From Lonicera japonica (lineage: Eukaryota; Streptophyta; Magnoliopsida; Dipsacales; Caprifoliaceae), in NCBI GenBank assembly GCA_021464415.1, contig CM038469.1, positions 28,141,736 to 28,205,735 on the forward strand: 64,000 nt of DNA. The letters run 5' to 3'. Below, in pieces: positions 43,120 to 55,400 of this stretch. Both the position numbers and the translations under genes were made by a program. Below the pieces are notes generated by a model. That model saw only the letters and a program-made list of their open reading frames with translations. It searched no databases and was not told where the DNA came from. The stretch's first letter is position 1, and each line of letters begins with the position of its first letter.

Positions 43120-43245
43120 TTTTCAGGTTTTGATATTTTTTCAAGTTTGGGCTCGCGCTATATTTTTTGGTAAGTTGAGTTCAGGTTTTGTCAATTTCCA
43201 CCCCAAAAACTCGTCTGTTATTCCTAATCTCTATTGCACTTTGAT
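43120..43245. repeat. Segmental duplication block C, copy 2
   Basis: Matches 20640-20770. Confidence 0.55.
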
Positions 43246-43264
43246 TTATCTTTTTTATGATTAA

Positions 43265-43511
43265 AAATTCGTTTGCTAATAAGATAAAAAAAAAAAGAAA
43301 AAATTTGTGAAAAGTTAATACATTTGGTAAGATATCTCATTAATTTGTGACTTTTTCAATGAATTTTTTTTTTATTAGTTGAGGAAGAAATTTTTTTAAA
43401 AAAAATAATAAAATATGGAGGACATCACATACCTCAACTTATTTTTCAACTTCTTACACAAATTAAGTGCTTTTTTTTATATCAGTTTTTATATTGTTAT
43501 AAAACGGGACC
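43265..43511. mobile_element. Tourist-like MITE, 247 bp, decayed
   Basis: The right end GTTATAAAACGGGACC is followed by TAA (43512-43514). The left end AAATTCGTTTGCTAATAAG is preceded by TAA (43262-43264). Inward ATCTCATTAAT..GACATCACATACCTCAACTTATTTTTC sequences resemble the TIR of the 34968-36435 element. The left TIR is degenerate. Confidence 0.45.
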
Positions 43512-43712
43512 TAAATCATCACTTTTTAAAACTTGGTATCTTAGAATAAATTATTTGCCCCAACCCGAGGTTGGCTTAACCTAGCTAGACAAAATGGATT
43601 GGATATTTTTTGACCATGGACATGTAAGAATGTATTTCCTATGTGGCATAAAAAGGTATTTTGATATACAAGTCTTACAAAAACCTTTTACAATGAGATT
43701 GCTCAAGAGATT

Positions 43713-43830
43713 TGTTGAGACTATCAAACTCACATCGGAAAAATAAATCCTCATAAAGCAATATATAAGATCTATGGGCTACTCCACCCATTACTAATTG
43801 GTTTTGAGTTGGATACTCCGAAATCTAACA
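43713..43830 (+). mobile_element. Short solo LTR, TRIM-like (118 bp)
   Basis: It starts TGTTGAGAC and ends ATCTAACA. It contains CTCACATCGGAAAAATAA, a TATA-like AATATATAAGATC and GGGCTACTCCACCCATT, text that I recall as characteristic of a widespread short plant LTR. The flanks AGATT and AAATT match at 4 of 5. Confidence 0.55.
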
Positions 43831-44024
43831 AAATTGTCTATTAATAAATTCATAAAAAATAAATTATATAAAATGGATATTGTTTGATAGGTCTTGATTT
43901 ATACTTTTTTATTGTGTAATTTTTATTAATAAATAAATTATAAAATTACAATAAAAATATTTGAAAGTTTAAAAAAAAAGTATTGTAAACAAAAATGATG
44001 ATATAGTATTAAGACCTTATCTAA

Positions 44025-44271
44025 GAGATCTTCTAAAAAGTAGGGAGTTATTCTCACAATGTTTATTTTCATTTTTACCGTATCATCTTCATGGTCATTG
44101 TGAATGATTGCATTAGGGAGCATTTTATTAACTTCTTGTCCATCAATCTTATTTGGCATCTCATTTTCACTTAATTTATAATTACATTGGAGAGCATTTT
44201 ATTAATTTGTATTCATTAATTTTATATGGCATCTTATTTTTACCTAATTTATGATTACATTGAAGATGCTC
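44025..44271. mobile_element. Decayed MITE with internal tandem duplication
   Basis: The right end CATTGAAGATGCTC followed by TTA resembles the MITE at 30236-30784. The left end GAGATCTTC, after TAA, is a poor inverse. Within it, a unit of about 87 bp (GCATT..GGGAGCATTTTATTAA..) is duplicated (44106-44190 and 44191-44271). The frame at 43938-44159 is not a gene. Confidence 0.4.
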
Positions 44272-44274
44272 TTA

Positions 44275-45792
44275 TCATGTCATTTTGTCTTGTTTAATTC
44301 AAATATTTTCAGAGTGACGCATCACTACAAGAATTTTTTTCTTTTCTCTTTTTGGTGACCAAATTCATACATTAATTAATATCTTTCTGGACAATAAACA
44401 GCATATATAACAAGTTTGTGAGGATTATTTCTTTTTTTTTGGACAAATTCAACGCTTGACTCATTCACATCTCTACGTGGGACATACATATTTATAAGAG
44501 CCACCCTGTGATCGACATGAAAGTTTTTATCTCATGATTATATTCCGTAGTTTGAAATTGTGCGACATTGACTTCGAGGAGCAACCGTAGGACAAATATA
44601 AATACTAAATGTTGACCCGTACTTAAGATATTTATATATATTTTTAAGTGCGGATCGTTCCGTATGAACAAGTGACGTAATTTAAAAATTTAGTAAGTGG
44701 GATCATTTAATAATATATTATCAATCTCACACAAAGTATAGTGACTATGTTATCAATTGAAAAAAAATAAGGAATGACGAATACTAATTAGCTTAAAAAA
44801 GCAAAACCCAATAAGAAGTGTAAAGATATCTTTACCTTCTAAAATACATTTGGAACATAATTTTAAAACATATTTTGAACTGAATAACCGAAAAATTATA
44901 TTTTGACACAACTATTAACTATTTTTTTTTATATTCGAGTAAAGTCAATTATACACATTAAACCAAATATATCTAAAACATACCTTATTAATATGTACAT
45001 TTTGGATATTAAGCGAGGTCAAAAGACCCCACAATCATTAAGCTAGCCACGCCCCTAGAATCTATCGGTTATTTTTACGATGTTTTTTTGTTATAAAACA
45101 TCTTCTAATATTTTTATAATAAAAAAATATCGTAAAAAGGCTTTAGTCCGTACGAATTGATTCTTACCAAAAACGAAATATATATATATATTTGGGCATA
45201 GTTAAGATATTTAATTATATGACGATATTTTATTTAAATAGAAGAATGTTATGTTCAAGAATTCAAATCTTATTAAAAAAATGTTATTATTTATTCATAT
45301 ATTTCTTTACTCGTGGTATTAAAATACCACTGATAATACTTCTGTCTCAAATTAATTTATAAGCTTATTTTAAGGGAAAACTAATCTTAATTTAATTAAT
45401 TTTTAAGAATATAATTAATTTTTTTTTTTATTATAAAATTTTGTCCATTAAATATATTACAAAATGTGTATAAAAGTATGTATCAATTTAAAACATTTTT
45501 TTTAAAAAAATTATCTATCAATTTGGTAAAAAAGAGTAAGAATCTAAATTGTAATAAAATAATTATGTTTTAACTTGGCCTTCTATTTAATGATAGGGTT
45601 AACCAACAACCCATTCAACAGGTAATGCATGAAAGCGATTCACAAATGTACAGCAAATTTTTTGTTTGAATTTTGGACGGATAACTTTGTTAATTTTATA
45701 TAAGGGGTTGCTATTAAGATGCATTAAAATATTTTTTAACATTATAACAGTGATTCAATCTTTATGAATTGAATGTGGACATTTACTTGTCC
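44275..45792. other. Intergenic sequence
   Basis: No gene is recognised. Complementary runs around 45070-45140 (TTTTTACGATGTTTTTTTGTTATAAAA.. and AAAAAAATATCGTAAAAA) may be an old inverted-repeat element. Confidence 0.4.
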
Positions 45793-46190
45793 CCTAAAGA
45801 CCGGGTATATGTGCACATACTCAATCCTTAGGGGTCGAGCCAATGAAGTTTTATTTTTCTTACCTAATAATAGCTAGGCTCCTAAGGACTAGCTAGTATG
45901 CATACATATATTCGGTCTTTAGAGGTCGAATAAATAGGATAGAGTGTTAGAGTGTGTTTTAGCGTGTGTCAATAGTGAACCCCTTTACTCGGTCTCTAAA
46001 GACCGAATATATGTGCACATACTCAATTCTTAGGAGTCGAGCCAATGTAATTTTTTTTTACCCAACAATGGCTCAGCTTTTGAGTACCAGTATATACACA
46101 TATAGTCGATCCTTAGAAACCAGGTAAATAGGAAAGAGTCTTAGATAGTATTTTAGTGTGGGTCAATAGTGGACTCTTTTTATATATACT
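45793..46190. repeat. Two-copy tandem repeat, period about 204 bp
   Basis: Copy 1 starts with CTAAAGACCGGGTATATGTGCAC (45794) and copy 2 with CTAAAGACCGAATATATGTGCAC (about 45998). Both continue with ACTCAAT(C/T)CTTAGG and GTCGAGCCAATG. Each unit contains several inverted (G)GTCTTTAG/CTAAAGACC and CCTTAG/CTAAGG motifs, so it can fold. Confidence 0.82.
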
Positions 46191-46894
46191 TTTTATATTG
46201 AATGATTTCTTGCTAGAGGGATAAAGTATTATAATAATTTTGACCTATTTTGCAGGAAATAAATGTTGAGCATGTAAATTCATTTATTCGCTAAGAAAAT
46301 GAAAAACTTAAAACAGAAAGAAATTTATTAGTATATATTATTATTTTAAATTAAGTGTATCGTTTTGTGTTTCATTACTTAATTTTGGGCATGCACCTTA
46401 TGACTATATAAATAATTAGTCAAAGTTGGGTAAACCATTTTTAATTAACTCGTATATAATATATTGTTAATTTATTAATATATAGACAATATTCCATACA
46501 TTTAAAGATGACTATTTTGAAAATTAGTCTTCTAGTTTGTGGTTTCTTTCACGTTACAAAATTTTGATTTGAATTTTAAAGAGTAAATTATTCAACTATG
46601 AAAAGGATGTTCTGAATTTTTAATTTTTTTTAATACAAATTAAAGGATATTTTGAGCTTAATCCTTAGAAAATTAAGCAAAAGAACGTGACAATTATAAA
46701 TTAACATATTCCCACAAATGGGCATTTATACAATATTTTATTCCCACAAAAGAACGTAAAAATTAAGCAAAAGAATTTTGCGCCTCGCACAGCACACATA
46801 TTTTGTACACTTATGTTAACATGTTTGATGGGGCAACGTTAACATGAGCTAATAGTATATACTCCCTTGTCTCAATTTAAGAAATATTTCAAAT
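46191..46894. other. Intergenic sequence
   Basis: AT-rich; no feature is recognised. Confidence 0.4.
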
Positions 46895-46897
46895 TAA

Positions 46898-47183
46898 GGC
46901 TGCATTTAATTGTAAGGTGGAAAAGGAAAATAAATAGAGTTAGTTTTGATGAAAAAACGAAAATAAGTTTGAGTGATAGTAGTGATATCCTCTTGATTTT
47001 TAAGTTTTTCCATGAAGAAATTTTCTTTACTTGGTGGTGAGTAAAAATTTTCCACCAAAAATATTGAAGGATGGATGATATGTATTCATAAAATGAATAA
47101 AATCTCTCACCTTTTTTTTCTATCTTTTCATACAAACTAACTAAAATTATTTTTCTTTTCCATTTTTACAATCAAACGGAGCC
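46898..47183. mobile_element. Tourist-like MITE, 286 bp
   Basis: The ends are GGCTGCATTTAATTGTAA and TTACAATCAAACGGAGCC, flanked by TAA (46895-46897, 47184-47186). It is the same family and nearly the same length as 7501-7787, with the shared interior TGATATCCTCTTGATTTTTA. Confidence 0.8.
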
Positions 47184-47486
47184 TAAAAGTTGAGTTTTCT
47201 TAACGCATTGTTGGCTCCAAGATGTATAATAACATGTATATATGAAAACTAAAAATGGCAATCCTTTTTCTATATACTGAACATTTCTTGAACGCTTGCT
47301 AGATCTAATTCATTGTATAACATTTTGGGCCCATTATATATATAAGTTATTAAACCTTATATTATAACTAGATCTTTGTGTGATCCTCCATCATGCACAT
47401 TTATAGGACCAACCGTATCTTTACAGGACATTATTAATAGTACACAAAACCTCGAAATGGTAAAGAGCTTCGATTTACTATTAGTT

Positions 47487-47837
47487 AGGGCTATAAAACA
47501 AACCAAACTTCTTGAGGTTTGAATCGTGATTGTTTGAGTATGAGTTCATTCAAAATTCATTTGTGAAACAAATGAACCAAACTTGAACACATTTTGAAGT
47601 TTGACATGTTAAAGGGCTGGGCTCGATAAGCTCTGAAACATCATATATGACTATGTTAAAATTCAAACTACTCGAACTCGGCTAGGTCAAAAGCTCATTT
47701 GAACTCGACTTGAGAGCTAAACAAGTCAATTCCAAATAAAGCTATAAGATCAAAATGTTCAACGAATCAAGTTTGAACAAAACTTTGTTCAACTACTTGA
47801 CTTGACTTGACTTGACTTGATTTATTTACAACCTTAT
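47487..47837. mobile_element. hAT-like MITE, 351 bp
   Basis: An exact 8-bp repeat, TATTAGTT, flanks it (47479-47486, 47838-47845). The ends AGGGCTATAAAACAAACC and ATTTACAACCTTAT are inverse relatives. The interior has the GAGCTCGA-type phrases (CTCGAACTCGG, GAACTCGACTTGAG) common to a plant hAT MITE group. An imperfect TIR offset of two bases leaves the edge slightly uncertain. Confidence 0.6.
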
Positions 47838-48060
47838 TATTAGTTACATTAAAGTTAGTACTCTAAAACAAGCATAAAACTCAAACAAAGCTCTTGACTT
47901 GATTTATTTACAACTTTACTATTAGTTACATTAAAGTTAGTCTATAACAAGTATAAAACTCAAACAAAGCTCTTAATTATTGTTATTGTTATTGCTATTA
48001 TTATTGTTGCTGTTGTTATTGTTATTGTTATTGTTATTGTTGTTGTTGTTATTGTTGTGT
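47812..48060. repeat. 80-bp tandem duplication and (TTATTG)n microsatellite
   Basis: The sequence TTGACTTGATTTATTTACAA..AAACTCAAACAAAGCTC occurs twice (47812-47892, 47893-47973) and overlaps the MITE end, so it arose after that insertion. A TTATTG/TTGTTG microsatellite follows (47975-48058). Confidence 0.85.
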
Positions 48061-48790
48061 CTTTGCAAAGAAAGATTTTTACCAAAATAAACAAAATATA
48101 GGGTTAGAAGGGGACAGAGTTGGTTCCTCTCCATTACCCATATATTTTCTCCTAATTTTCCCTATTAAAGGGTCAAAGGAATGAATTTTTTTATGAAATT
48201 TGGTCGAGATGATCTATATAATAAGTTAATCATTTTTACAAAATTTCAACAAGAAACTCAAATTGGAAGTGGGTGTAATAAAATTTGATAAATATATATA
48301 CACATATATTCAAAAGTAATATTTTTTAATATTATAAGGATCAAATATGTCAAACTAGGTATTGCCCAGACCGGACAGCACGGTAAAATAAATAAATAAA
48401 AAGTATTACTTCGGATGCTAAAACAATAATGCACAATGCTTGAACAGTTACTTAAAATATACATTCTTAATTCTATACAAAAACATATATAAAAAATTAT
48501 ATTACAAAATAAGCAAATTATGGATTTGCTATTGCTATATACTCTTAATTTTTCTAACCATCATATCCAGTAACTGGGTCATCAAAACTCAATTCACACA
48601 AAAATGACTAATGATATATATAAAGTTATGAATTTTTCACAAATAATTTTATAGTCATCATGAATTTTATTTCATAAATCTTGATAAATGAGTCTCAAAT
48701 ATATAAATTTTATTGAATTCTGATTTTCATATTTAAAGTTATGGATATTTTAAATTTTTCAAAAGTTGATGAAAAGAGAATGTAGAGTAA
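48061..48790. other. Intergenic sequence
   Basis: No feature is recognised. Confidence 0.4.
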
Positions 48791-48799
48791 AGTATTTTT

Positions 48800-49560
48800 T
48801 TATATAAAATCTCTAATGGCCGGCGGTTGACGTCATCCGCGAAGAGAATTAGTCGAGATGCGCAAAAGTTTATTTGGATTTTGTGGGGGCATAATTTTAG
48901 TGTTCGCTTATGGGCCGAATAGGCAAAACAAGGTCCATATATCGTGGAGGATATAATGGGTTATGAATAAGGTCCAACAACATGAGGGCAGTACAAGGTA
49001 TGTATCGAATAAATGATGATAACAAGCCGAGCAATGGTTAGTCAAGCGCCGAGTAAGAGATAATCGAGTTAAGTAAGATTTCAAGTTTACAGATGGAGAA
49101 AATGTCGATATGGGCGTCCTAACCAATAAGACAGTAACACCACTACACCAGTGATAATATAGCATGATGAGTTTTCACTACAAGAATGAATGACGAGATG
49201 ACACGTCTAAGTGCAAGAAGTTAGTTACAACAAATACGCTCCCTTCACATGGAAGGAACATATGAAGATCACAAGGACCACAAGTTATACCCTTTTATAA
49301 TCATTTTACTTATGACCTAATTTAGCTTGGGGAAGTACGAAAAATATTTATAAATAGAAAAGGAAGCTGGATAGTAAAGGGGGAATTCTCTCTAAAAAAA
49401 AGAAGCCATTAGAGCTTGAGGAATAAATCGATAAAAACCTTTAAGATTGATCATCAAGCTTGGTTCAATTACCATCTCTACTAGTTTGAGTCGAATCTAC
49501 TCTGGTTCAATTCAGTACACAAATACACCACCTACAGATTTTGAACACTCTTAACATAAA
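48800..49560 (+). mobile_element. Possible LTR or LTR-retrotransposon remnant
   Basis: A GC-richer block (GGCCGGCGGTTGACGTCATCC at 48820) lies upstream of a TATAAATAG box (49351-49359). Leader-like GAAGCTGGATAGTAAAGGGGGAATTCTCTC and GAATCTACTCTGGTTCAATTC follow, the layout of a plant LTR on the plus strand. The ends could not be fixed by a target duplication, so limits and nature are uncertain. Confidence 0.45.
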
Positions 49561-50077
49561 TTAAAAAAGTGTGACCGAACATTTTTGTATGTATAGAAAA
49601 ACACATTTAAATGTAAAAAAAAAAGTTATAAAAATATTAACACATATTATGGACTATTATTAATTTAGTAAAATATTATTAAAAAATATATTGACTTTTT
49701 TGTTCATGGAAATAAAAATACGTCATAACTCATCATTACTAATATATAAAGACAGATGAATAAATAATATAAATATATATATTTTAAACAATCACACATG
49801 CATAGTTGAAACGCAAAGTTTAGTTGGACGAATCTATGAAGATGACAGAAAGGGCATATAATCTAGATATGGAAGTTAATTAATTTTTGAATCCTGGCCA
49901 AACAATATTTGGGTTTGAGGTAAGCCTAAATTAGGAATCTTGTTTGATATTTATTTATTTTCAATTAAATAATTAGGGGATTTTAAAAAATAGGGTTTAT
50001 ATAAAAAAAATTATAAAAGAATCAAGAAATATAATTTTGTAAATTATGGGCGTATATTTAATCAAATTTCAAAAAGA
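49561..50077. other. Intergenic sequence
   Basis: AT-rich, no feature is recognised. Confidence 0.4.
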
Positions 50078-50481
50078 GTGCAAGTTAACTTTGCAGTAGA
50101 TTTTTAAATTGTATTTTTTTATGGAATTATGCAAAATTAAACTTGCACTACATGTTTTTTAGTATATTATTATACATAAGTGTTTAATTGAAAGGAATTT
50201 AGAATATTGCATATTCAAAACCTTTTATTCGGAGTTGTGCAAAGTTAAGTTTGCACTTCTTATTTTATAAAATTATTATGTATTTGTATTTATTTGGCGT
50301 TGTTTTAAAGTTTTATGAATGAAATATAAGAATATATATACTTGTTAAAAAATATAAACATATCACGCAAAACAAATTTACATTAATTTTTTTGATTGCA
50401 AAGTTAAGTTTGCACAAAACACAATTTCGTGCAAAGCTAAATTTGCACTAAACACAATTATGTGTAAAGTTAAGTTTGCAC
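50078..50481. repeat. Six dispersed copies of a 20-bp palindromic motif
   Basis: Consensus GTGCAAAGTTAAGTTTGCAC, with 7-bp arms (GTGCAAA/TTTGCAC) and a 6-base centre. Copies lie at 50078-50095, 50131-50148, 50237-50256, 50397-50415, 50429-50448 and 50462-50481, with partial decay in the first two. The last three are spaced by about 33 bases. Function is unknown. Confidence 0.85.
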
Positions 50482-52449
50482 TCAGTCAAACTTATTATTA
50501 AAAGTACCGATATTCCATTGTTTTCGATATTGTCTTTTCAAATAAAACCATTTTTCAAAACTAGAGAAGTACTATTATTGTCCGAACAAAACTAAGCCTT
50601 CAAAACCCGTACTGATAAGTCTTACATAGGAATATTACTCAGATATGTCCCATCTTCCACATAAATTGAGATATATTCGATACACTTCCCTCAATAATAT
50701 AATTCTATATCAAATCAATTTCGATAAAAAAAAAACCCAATCTAAATCAATCAAACATGTCATTTAGTATTGTTGTCTAAGGAAATAATACTGAATCAAT
50801 CTCTCATTTTTAACTAATAATATAACTTTAGCATTAGTAATCAGATTTTGACAAAACCAAAATCATCAGAACCGAAACACAAGGATTTTCATCACTTCCC
50901 TCAATTTCCCCCAAATCAAGTATTCAATAAGATAATCCTAGAAAATAGTAGAAAATCAGTAAAAGCATTCAAGTTTTTTAACATCGAATAAACACATAAG
51001 ACCACTAGAGATCGAAATCGAAAGGGTAGAGCAGGTGCCTAATACTTTCCCAATCTGCAATATAGTTCCCGAGCCGTATATATTCTTGATTTTATAAATA
51101 AACGATAAGGAAAATGCTTATATTTAGCCTTTCACTTTACACAAGCTCTTTTGTTTATTTTTTTGTAAAACTTACTAGTGACTTTGAAAAAACTCTCTTA
51201 CATATAGAATAGGATAAAAGGGCACATAATATGAATTATCACCATAGAGAAGCAAATTGACCGTTCGGAACTTCTTCCTGCATTTCAAGCTCCTTATTTA
51301 AGGTTAGGACTAGGAGCTACATTTGCGAATTTTCACAGTTTGGGCTGGGATGCTTTACCGACCAATTGTGCGATTGGACCGATGTGCATCCAGTCGTCCA
51401 CCCTTTGTGTGCACGCGCTTTTATTATATAATGTTATTTAAATGACTTACGCAAGGCTTCCAAGTGTAACAACAGAGGAGTTGGCATGGCTGCCTCTTAG
51501 TAGGGATAAAGATGTATCAAATTAAATACTATTAAAGGATGATGATCAAAATTAAAATTCTCTTTTATGTGTTTTACCCCTCTTATTTATAAGTATATGA
51601 TTAGGGTTTACACTACATTGTTAGGGTTGATGTTAAATAACTAAAAAGGGCAATACTCTAAGCACTGTATAGGTGGCCCATATTATAACTTTATACGTAT
51701 AAAATACCACTTTACACTTCAGCATGCCCATCTCGGCATTGGAGTCTCTTATCTCTGCTTGAGTGGGCTCTGTATGGTTTACTAGGTTCCACTCATAGTC
51801 TATTTGCTGCGCTTAGCAATGCGAATTGAACTAAATAGCAAACTACGGCTCAACCACCCTTTTATCTTTAACCTCCCAGATGATAAATTCGGAACAAACT
51901 ACTTTGTTTTCAACTTATCATGCACATCTTTGTTATTTTAGTACATTATCAAATTAAAATATTATCATATTAACCCGAACTCAATAGAGTTACAAAAATA
52001 TTCTTGTGATCTCTACTCAATTTGAAGGAAAATGCCACACTTACTTTATTTTATTCAATTTTTTTGTACAAACTGATGTGTATTCTAAAGCCATATGCAT
52101 CAATAGTCTAATAAGGTAATTTTAGCTTTTTTGGTGTCGCACTAGCAACATTAATATTCTAAAAAGGTTAGAGAAATGGTAAGCGTAAGGTAAAGTTAGA
52201 TGTCGACAAACATTTAGCATAACTGATGAACTATGCATCCCCTGAACCACAGCCAATATAATGGGCACCAGCTAATTTTTTTTTTCAAAATACTCTATCA
52301 GCTGATGCACACTACTATGTCGTTTGAGGAGCACCCCCCACCCCCGGGCCTGTTTTTTTGAATTTTTGAATTTTTGCCCATTAGCCTTAAATTTAGTCTT
52401 CAAAAAATCCATTAGCCGATGCATAGTCCATTGGCTCAACATTTGGCAT
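50482..52449. other. Intergenic sequence
   Basis: No gene is recognised. GC-richer stretches at 51320-51450 and 51720-51800 carry no domain in any frame. Confidence 0.4.
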
Positions 52450-52458
52450 TTTTTTTAA

Positions 52459-52877
52459 GGTGGTGTTATTTACACTCCCAAAATCTGTCACAAACACCCC
52501 CTTCCAAACTTTAACTAAAAACACATTTTAACACCACTTTATTTGTCAGAAACACCTTTTTCCATTGCCTGATATTAGGTGAGTGCTTAGCAACACACTC
52601 TCTTCATCTAAGCCGAGTTTATGTAAGTGAACTCACCTCTCATTAGGCGGGCCTTATTTGAAAAACACCACAGTAATCCATTGCCTAATGAATTATTACA
52701 AACAAATTCTCCCTAAATGAGGCGAGTGTACGCATCTACACTCACATCTCAATAGGCAAGTCTTAGGGGAGTGTTAGTGATTAAAAATTTTTCTTTGAGG
52801 AATGTTTGTGACAAATGAAATGTTTGTGACAGATAAAATGTTTGTGACAGAAATAGTGGCCGTAAATAATATCGTTC
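52459..52877. mobile_element. MULE-type MITE, 419 bp, probable
   Basis: The inverted ends share GTTATTTAC..CTGTCACAAACA (left) and TGTTTGTGACAG..GTAAATAAT (right). The flanks TTTTTTTAA (52450-52458, 52878-52886) match over 9 bases but are low-complexity. Inside are related AGGCGAGT/AGGCGGGC phrases and, near the right end, three tandem copies of AATGTTTGTGACA(A/G)AT. Confidence 0.55.
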
Positions 52878-52886
52878 TTTTTTTAA

Positions 52887-54689
52887 CTTTCTTCGGTACA
52901 AATTCATCTCAAATATTATACTAAATTTAATAATTTAACCTAACTTTTTTGATATAGCCGCTGCAATGGCCTAATGAACTAGTGGGTTTTTTTTTCGCTC
53001 AAATTAGTAGGGTTAAACATATAAATGTTATATGTCTTCTTTTATATCTAATTGATGGTGCAATTATATATATAAAAAATTGTACAATTTATAGTGTGGT
53101 TAACATTACATCCTTTCAATGGTTTCTATGATTGAACATGACAACTCTTCTTGTGGCAGTAGGTTGGGCCACTTGTTTGTGTGGACTAAAAAGGTTGGCT
53201 ATATGTGTGCACCTTCTTATCATTTTGAATTGCTCATGTGTGGAAGAAACTTCCTTTTATTTTTGTGTTTGATTTTCTAATTAATTTTAGAATTGGGAGG
53301 AGACAAAAGAATATATATGATGTATATATATATTCTAAGATAATGATTGAGTATATATATATATATATATATGCATTTCCTTTGGCAACTTCAATTATTT
53401 AGGGTGTGTAATATATGATGAAATATGATAAATGTAATATATTAGGCTGTTGTAATAAAGATGATTTTAGGATAAAATTATTGTTAAAATAATGTACAAT
53501 TTTAAAATATATAATATAATTTTTTTTAAACAATATTATATTCTAAAACGAAGATATTACTTTAGTAATATAGCTACTCTTACTATTATTTTTACATTTC
53601 ATTTACAAATTAACTTTTTACAATATTTACACATAATTAAATGCACCAAATTTTATTAAGGTGAAATATTGTTTGAATAACAGAAAGCCACCACTATTCT
53701 TTATTTATTACTTAAATATATTGAGCAAGCAAAATGGTTGTCAGGTTAACTTCACTTGAAATTAATGAAAAATGGTCTACAAATGACAAATCTATACGCA
53801 GTCGACAATGACTTCTTCCAATTTAAATCTCAAAATATAATTAATTTTTTTTTTTCGTAATTCCCATCTAAGAAAAAGAGAGGAGAGTGAATTTTTGGCT
53901 CCGCCTCTTTGAATATTTTTTTTAAAATCAATTGTTTATGTGTCTAAATCTAAAAATTAAAGATTGAAACTAAAAATTGAATTTAAAAAAATTGTTTGTT
54001 TTTTTTTTTGAATGTCCCATCTGATTAAATGTTACTTGTTTGATCCTTAAAAAAATTTGTCGTTTGTTTGAATATATTAAATTTGAATGCTAAATAAATA
54101 TTACTTTGATAATTTTATCATTGTCTTCTTATCTAATTCTATAATTTAGTTAAAATGACAAGAGTATAAAAAAAAAAAATTACTTTTTAAAAAATTAAAT
54201 ATTAAGCATTAAAAAGGGTGTATAACCTCTTAATTTTTAAAAATCAAAATAAAATTTCATTTTTAAATTTTTTAAACAAATTTTAAAATTTCTAGGCAAG
54301 TCATTGTAACGTTTGACTAACAGGCTGCCATAGCATCGCTGTCATCACGACTTTTTTAAGAGAAAAAGATTCTATTTTAACACGCCGTCTATAAATCCAT
54401 TTCCAGTCAATACTCAATTAAATTACACCAATCTATCCTATACTAACACAAGTTTTTTAACTTGTACCCTAACTTTTATTTTCTAAGACGTATTACACGC
54501 TATTCATTCAATTTGTTGCAATTTGATCCAATCATACCTTTCCTGGCCAAATAACTCATTAGCTTCTGGCATAACCAACATACGTGGGTTTTTTTTAAGA
54601 ACGTTTTGTTTTTGAAAAGAGAAGTCTTAATTTTTTCTTTAAATTTTGTACAAACTTTTATGGAAAGGAGAATTGAGTCCACACCCTCT
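52887..54689. other. Intergenic sequence
   Basis: AT-rich, with an (AT)n run at 53353-53371. Open frames are short and unrecognised. Confidence 0.4.
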
Positions 54690-54815
54690 CAAGTATCTCG
54701 ATCATAGCTGTGCCACTTGAACTTAAGCTCTTGGGAAAAAAGGCAAGTTTTGTGGTCTGAACTCGTAACCTCTAAGTTTGAAATCAAATTATTACCCATT
54801 GAATCACATATATAT
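54690..54815 (-). mobile_element. SINE-like remnant
   Basis: On the minus strand a box A-like TGATTCAATGGGTAATAA and box B-like ACGAGTTCAGACC are about 30 bases apart. No tail or target duplication was found. Confidence 0.4.
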
Positions 54816-55400
54816 GGGGTTCTTTACAAGGATATATTTGTTAGATTACAAATTCAAACAACTGAAATGGATTGTAACCTCATGTTACATTAATATACTT
54901 GCAAAAATTCTCTAATAAACAAAAGTCGAAATGTTATTGTTGATTCAATTAAATATTTGATTGAACGCTTTTTCTTGTTCATGATTCACGTATTAATTCA
55001 GATAAGATGGATTGTAAGTCTTTTGAATTTAGAAAGCAATAATGGGGAGAAATTTAACCTTGTCTAATAAATATACTTTTGAAAAAACTTGCATGACTTG
55101 CTCATGCCTCATACCATGAGTTATTTGGCCGGAAAAGCTTGATTTTATTTGATTACAACAAATTGAATGTATACGGGTACAATTTGTGAGAAAAACTTGT
55201 TTAAATTGCAAGTTGAAATGTTATATTAATTTAAGGGGTATTAATGTAATTTGATCAAATATTAAACCCAAAATTTGTGCCCAATTCCTCTAACTTTCTC
55301 TGGAGAGAGAAAATATAGAGAGAGAGTTTTTGGCTCCCCACTCCAACATTTTCTCTCTCTTCCCTTCTTCAATCTCTCATCTCCAAAATCAAAAATCCAA
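54816..55400 (+). promoter_or_regulatory. Upstream region and 5' leader of the DUF3511 gene
   Basis: The last 85 bases before the ATG are CT-rich (CTCTCTCTTCCC, CAATCTCTCATCTCC), typical of a plant 5' leader. A TATA-like AAATATAGAG lies about 90 bases upstream of the ATG (55310). An open frame extends upstream to a Met at 55275, but that stretch lies in leader sequence. Confidence 0.5.
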
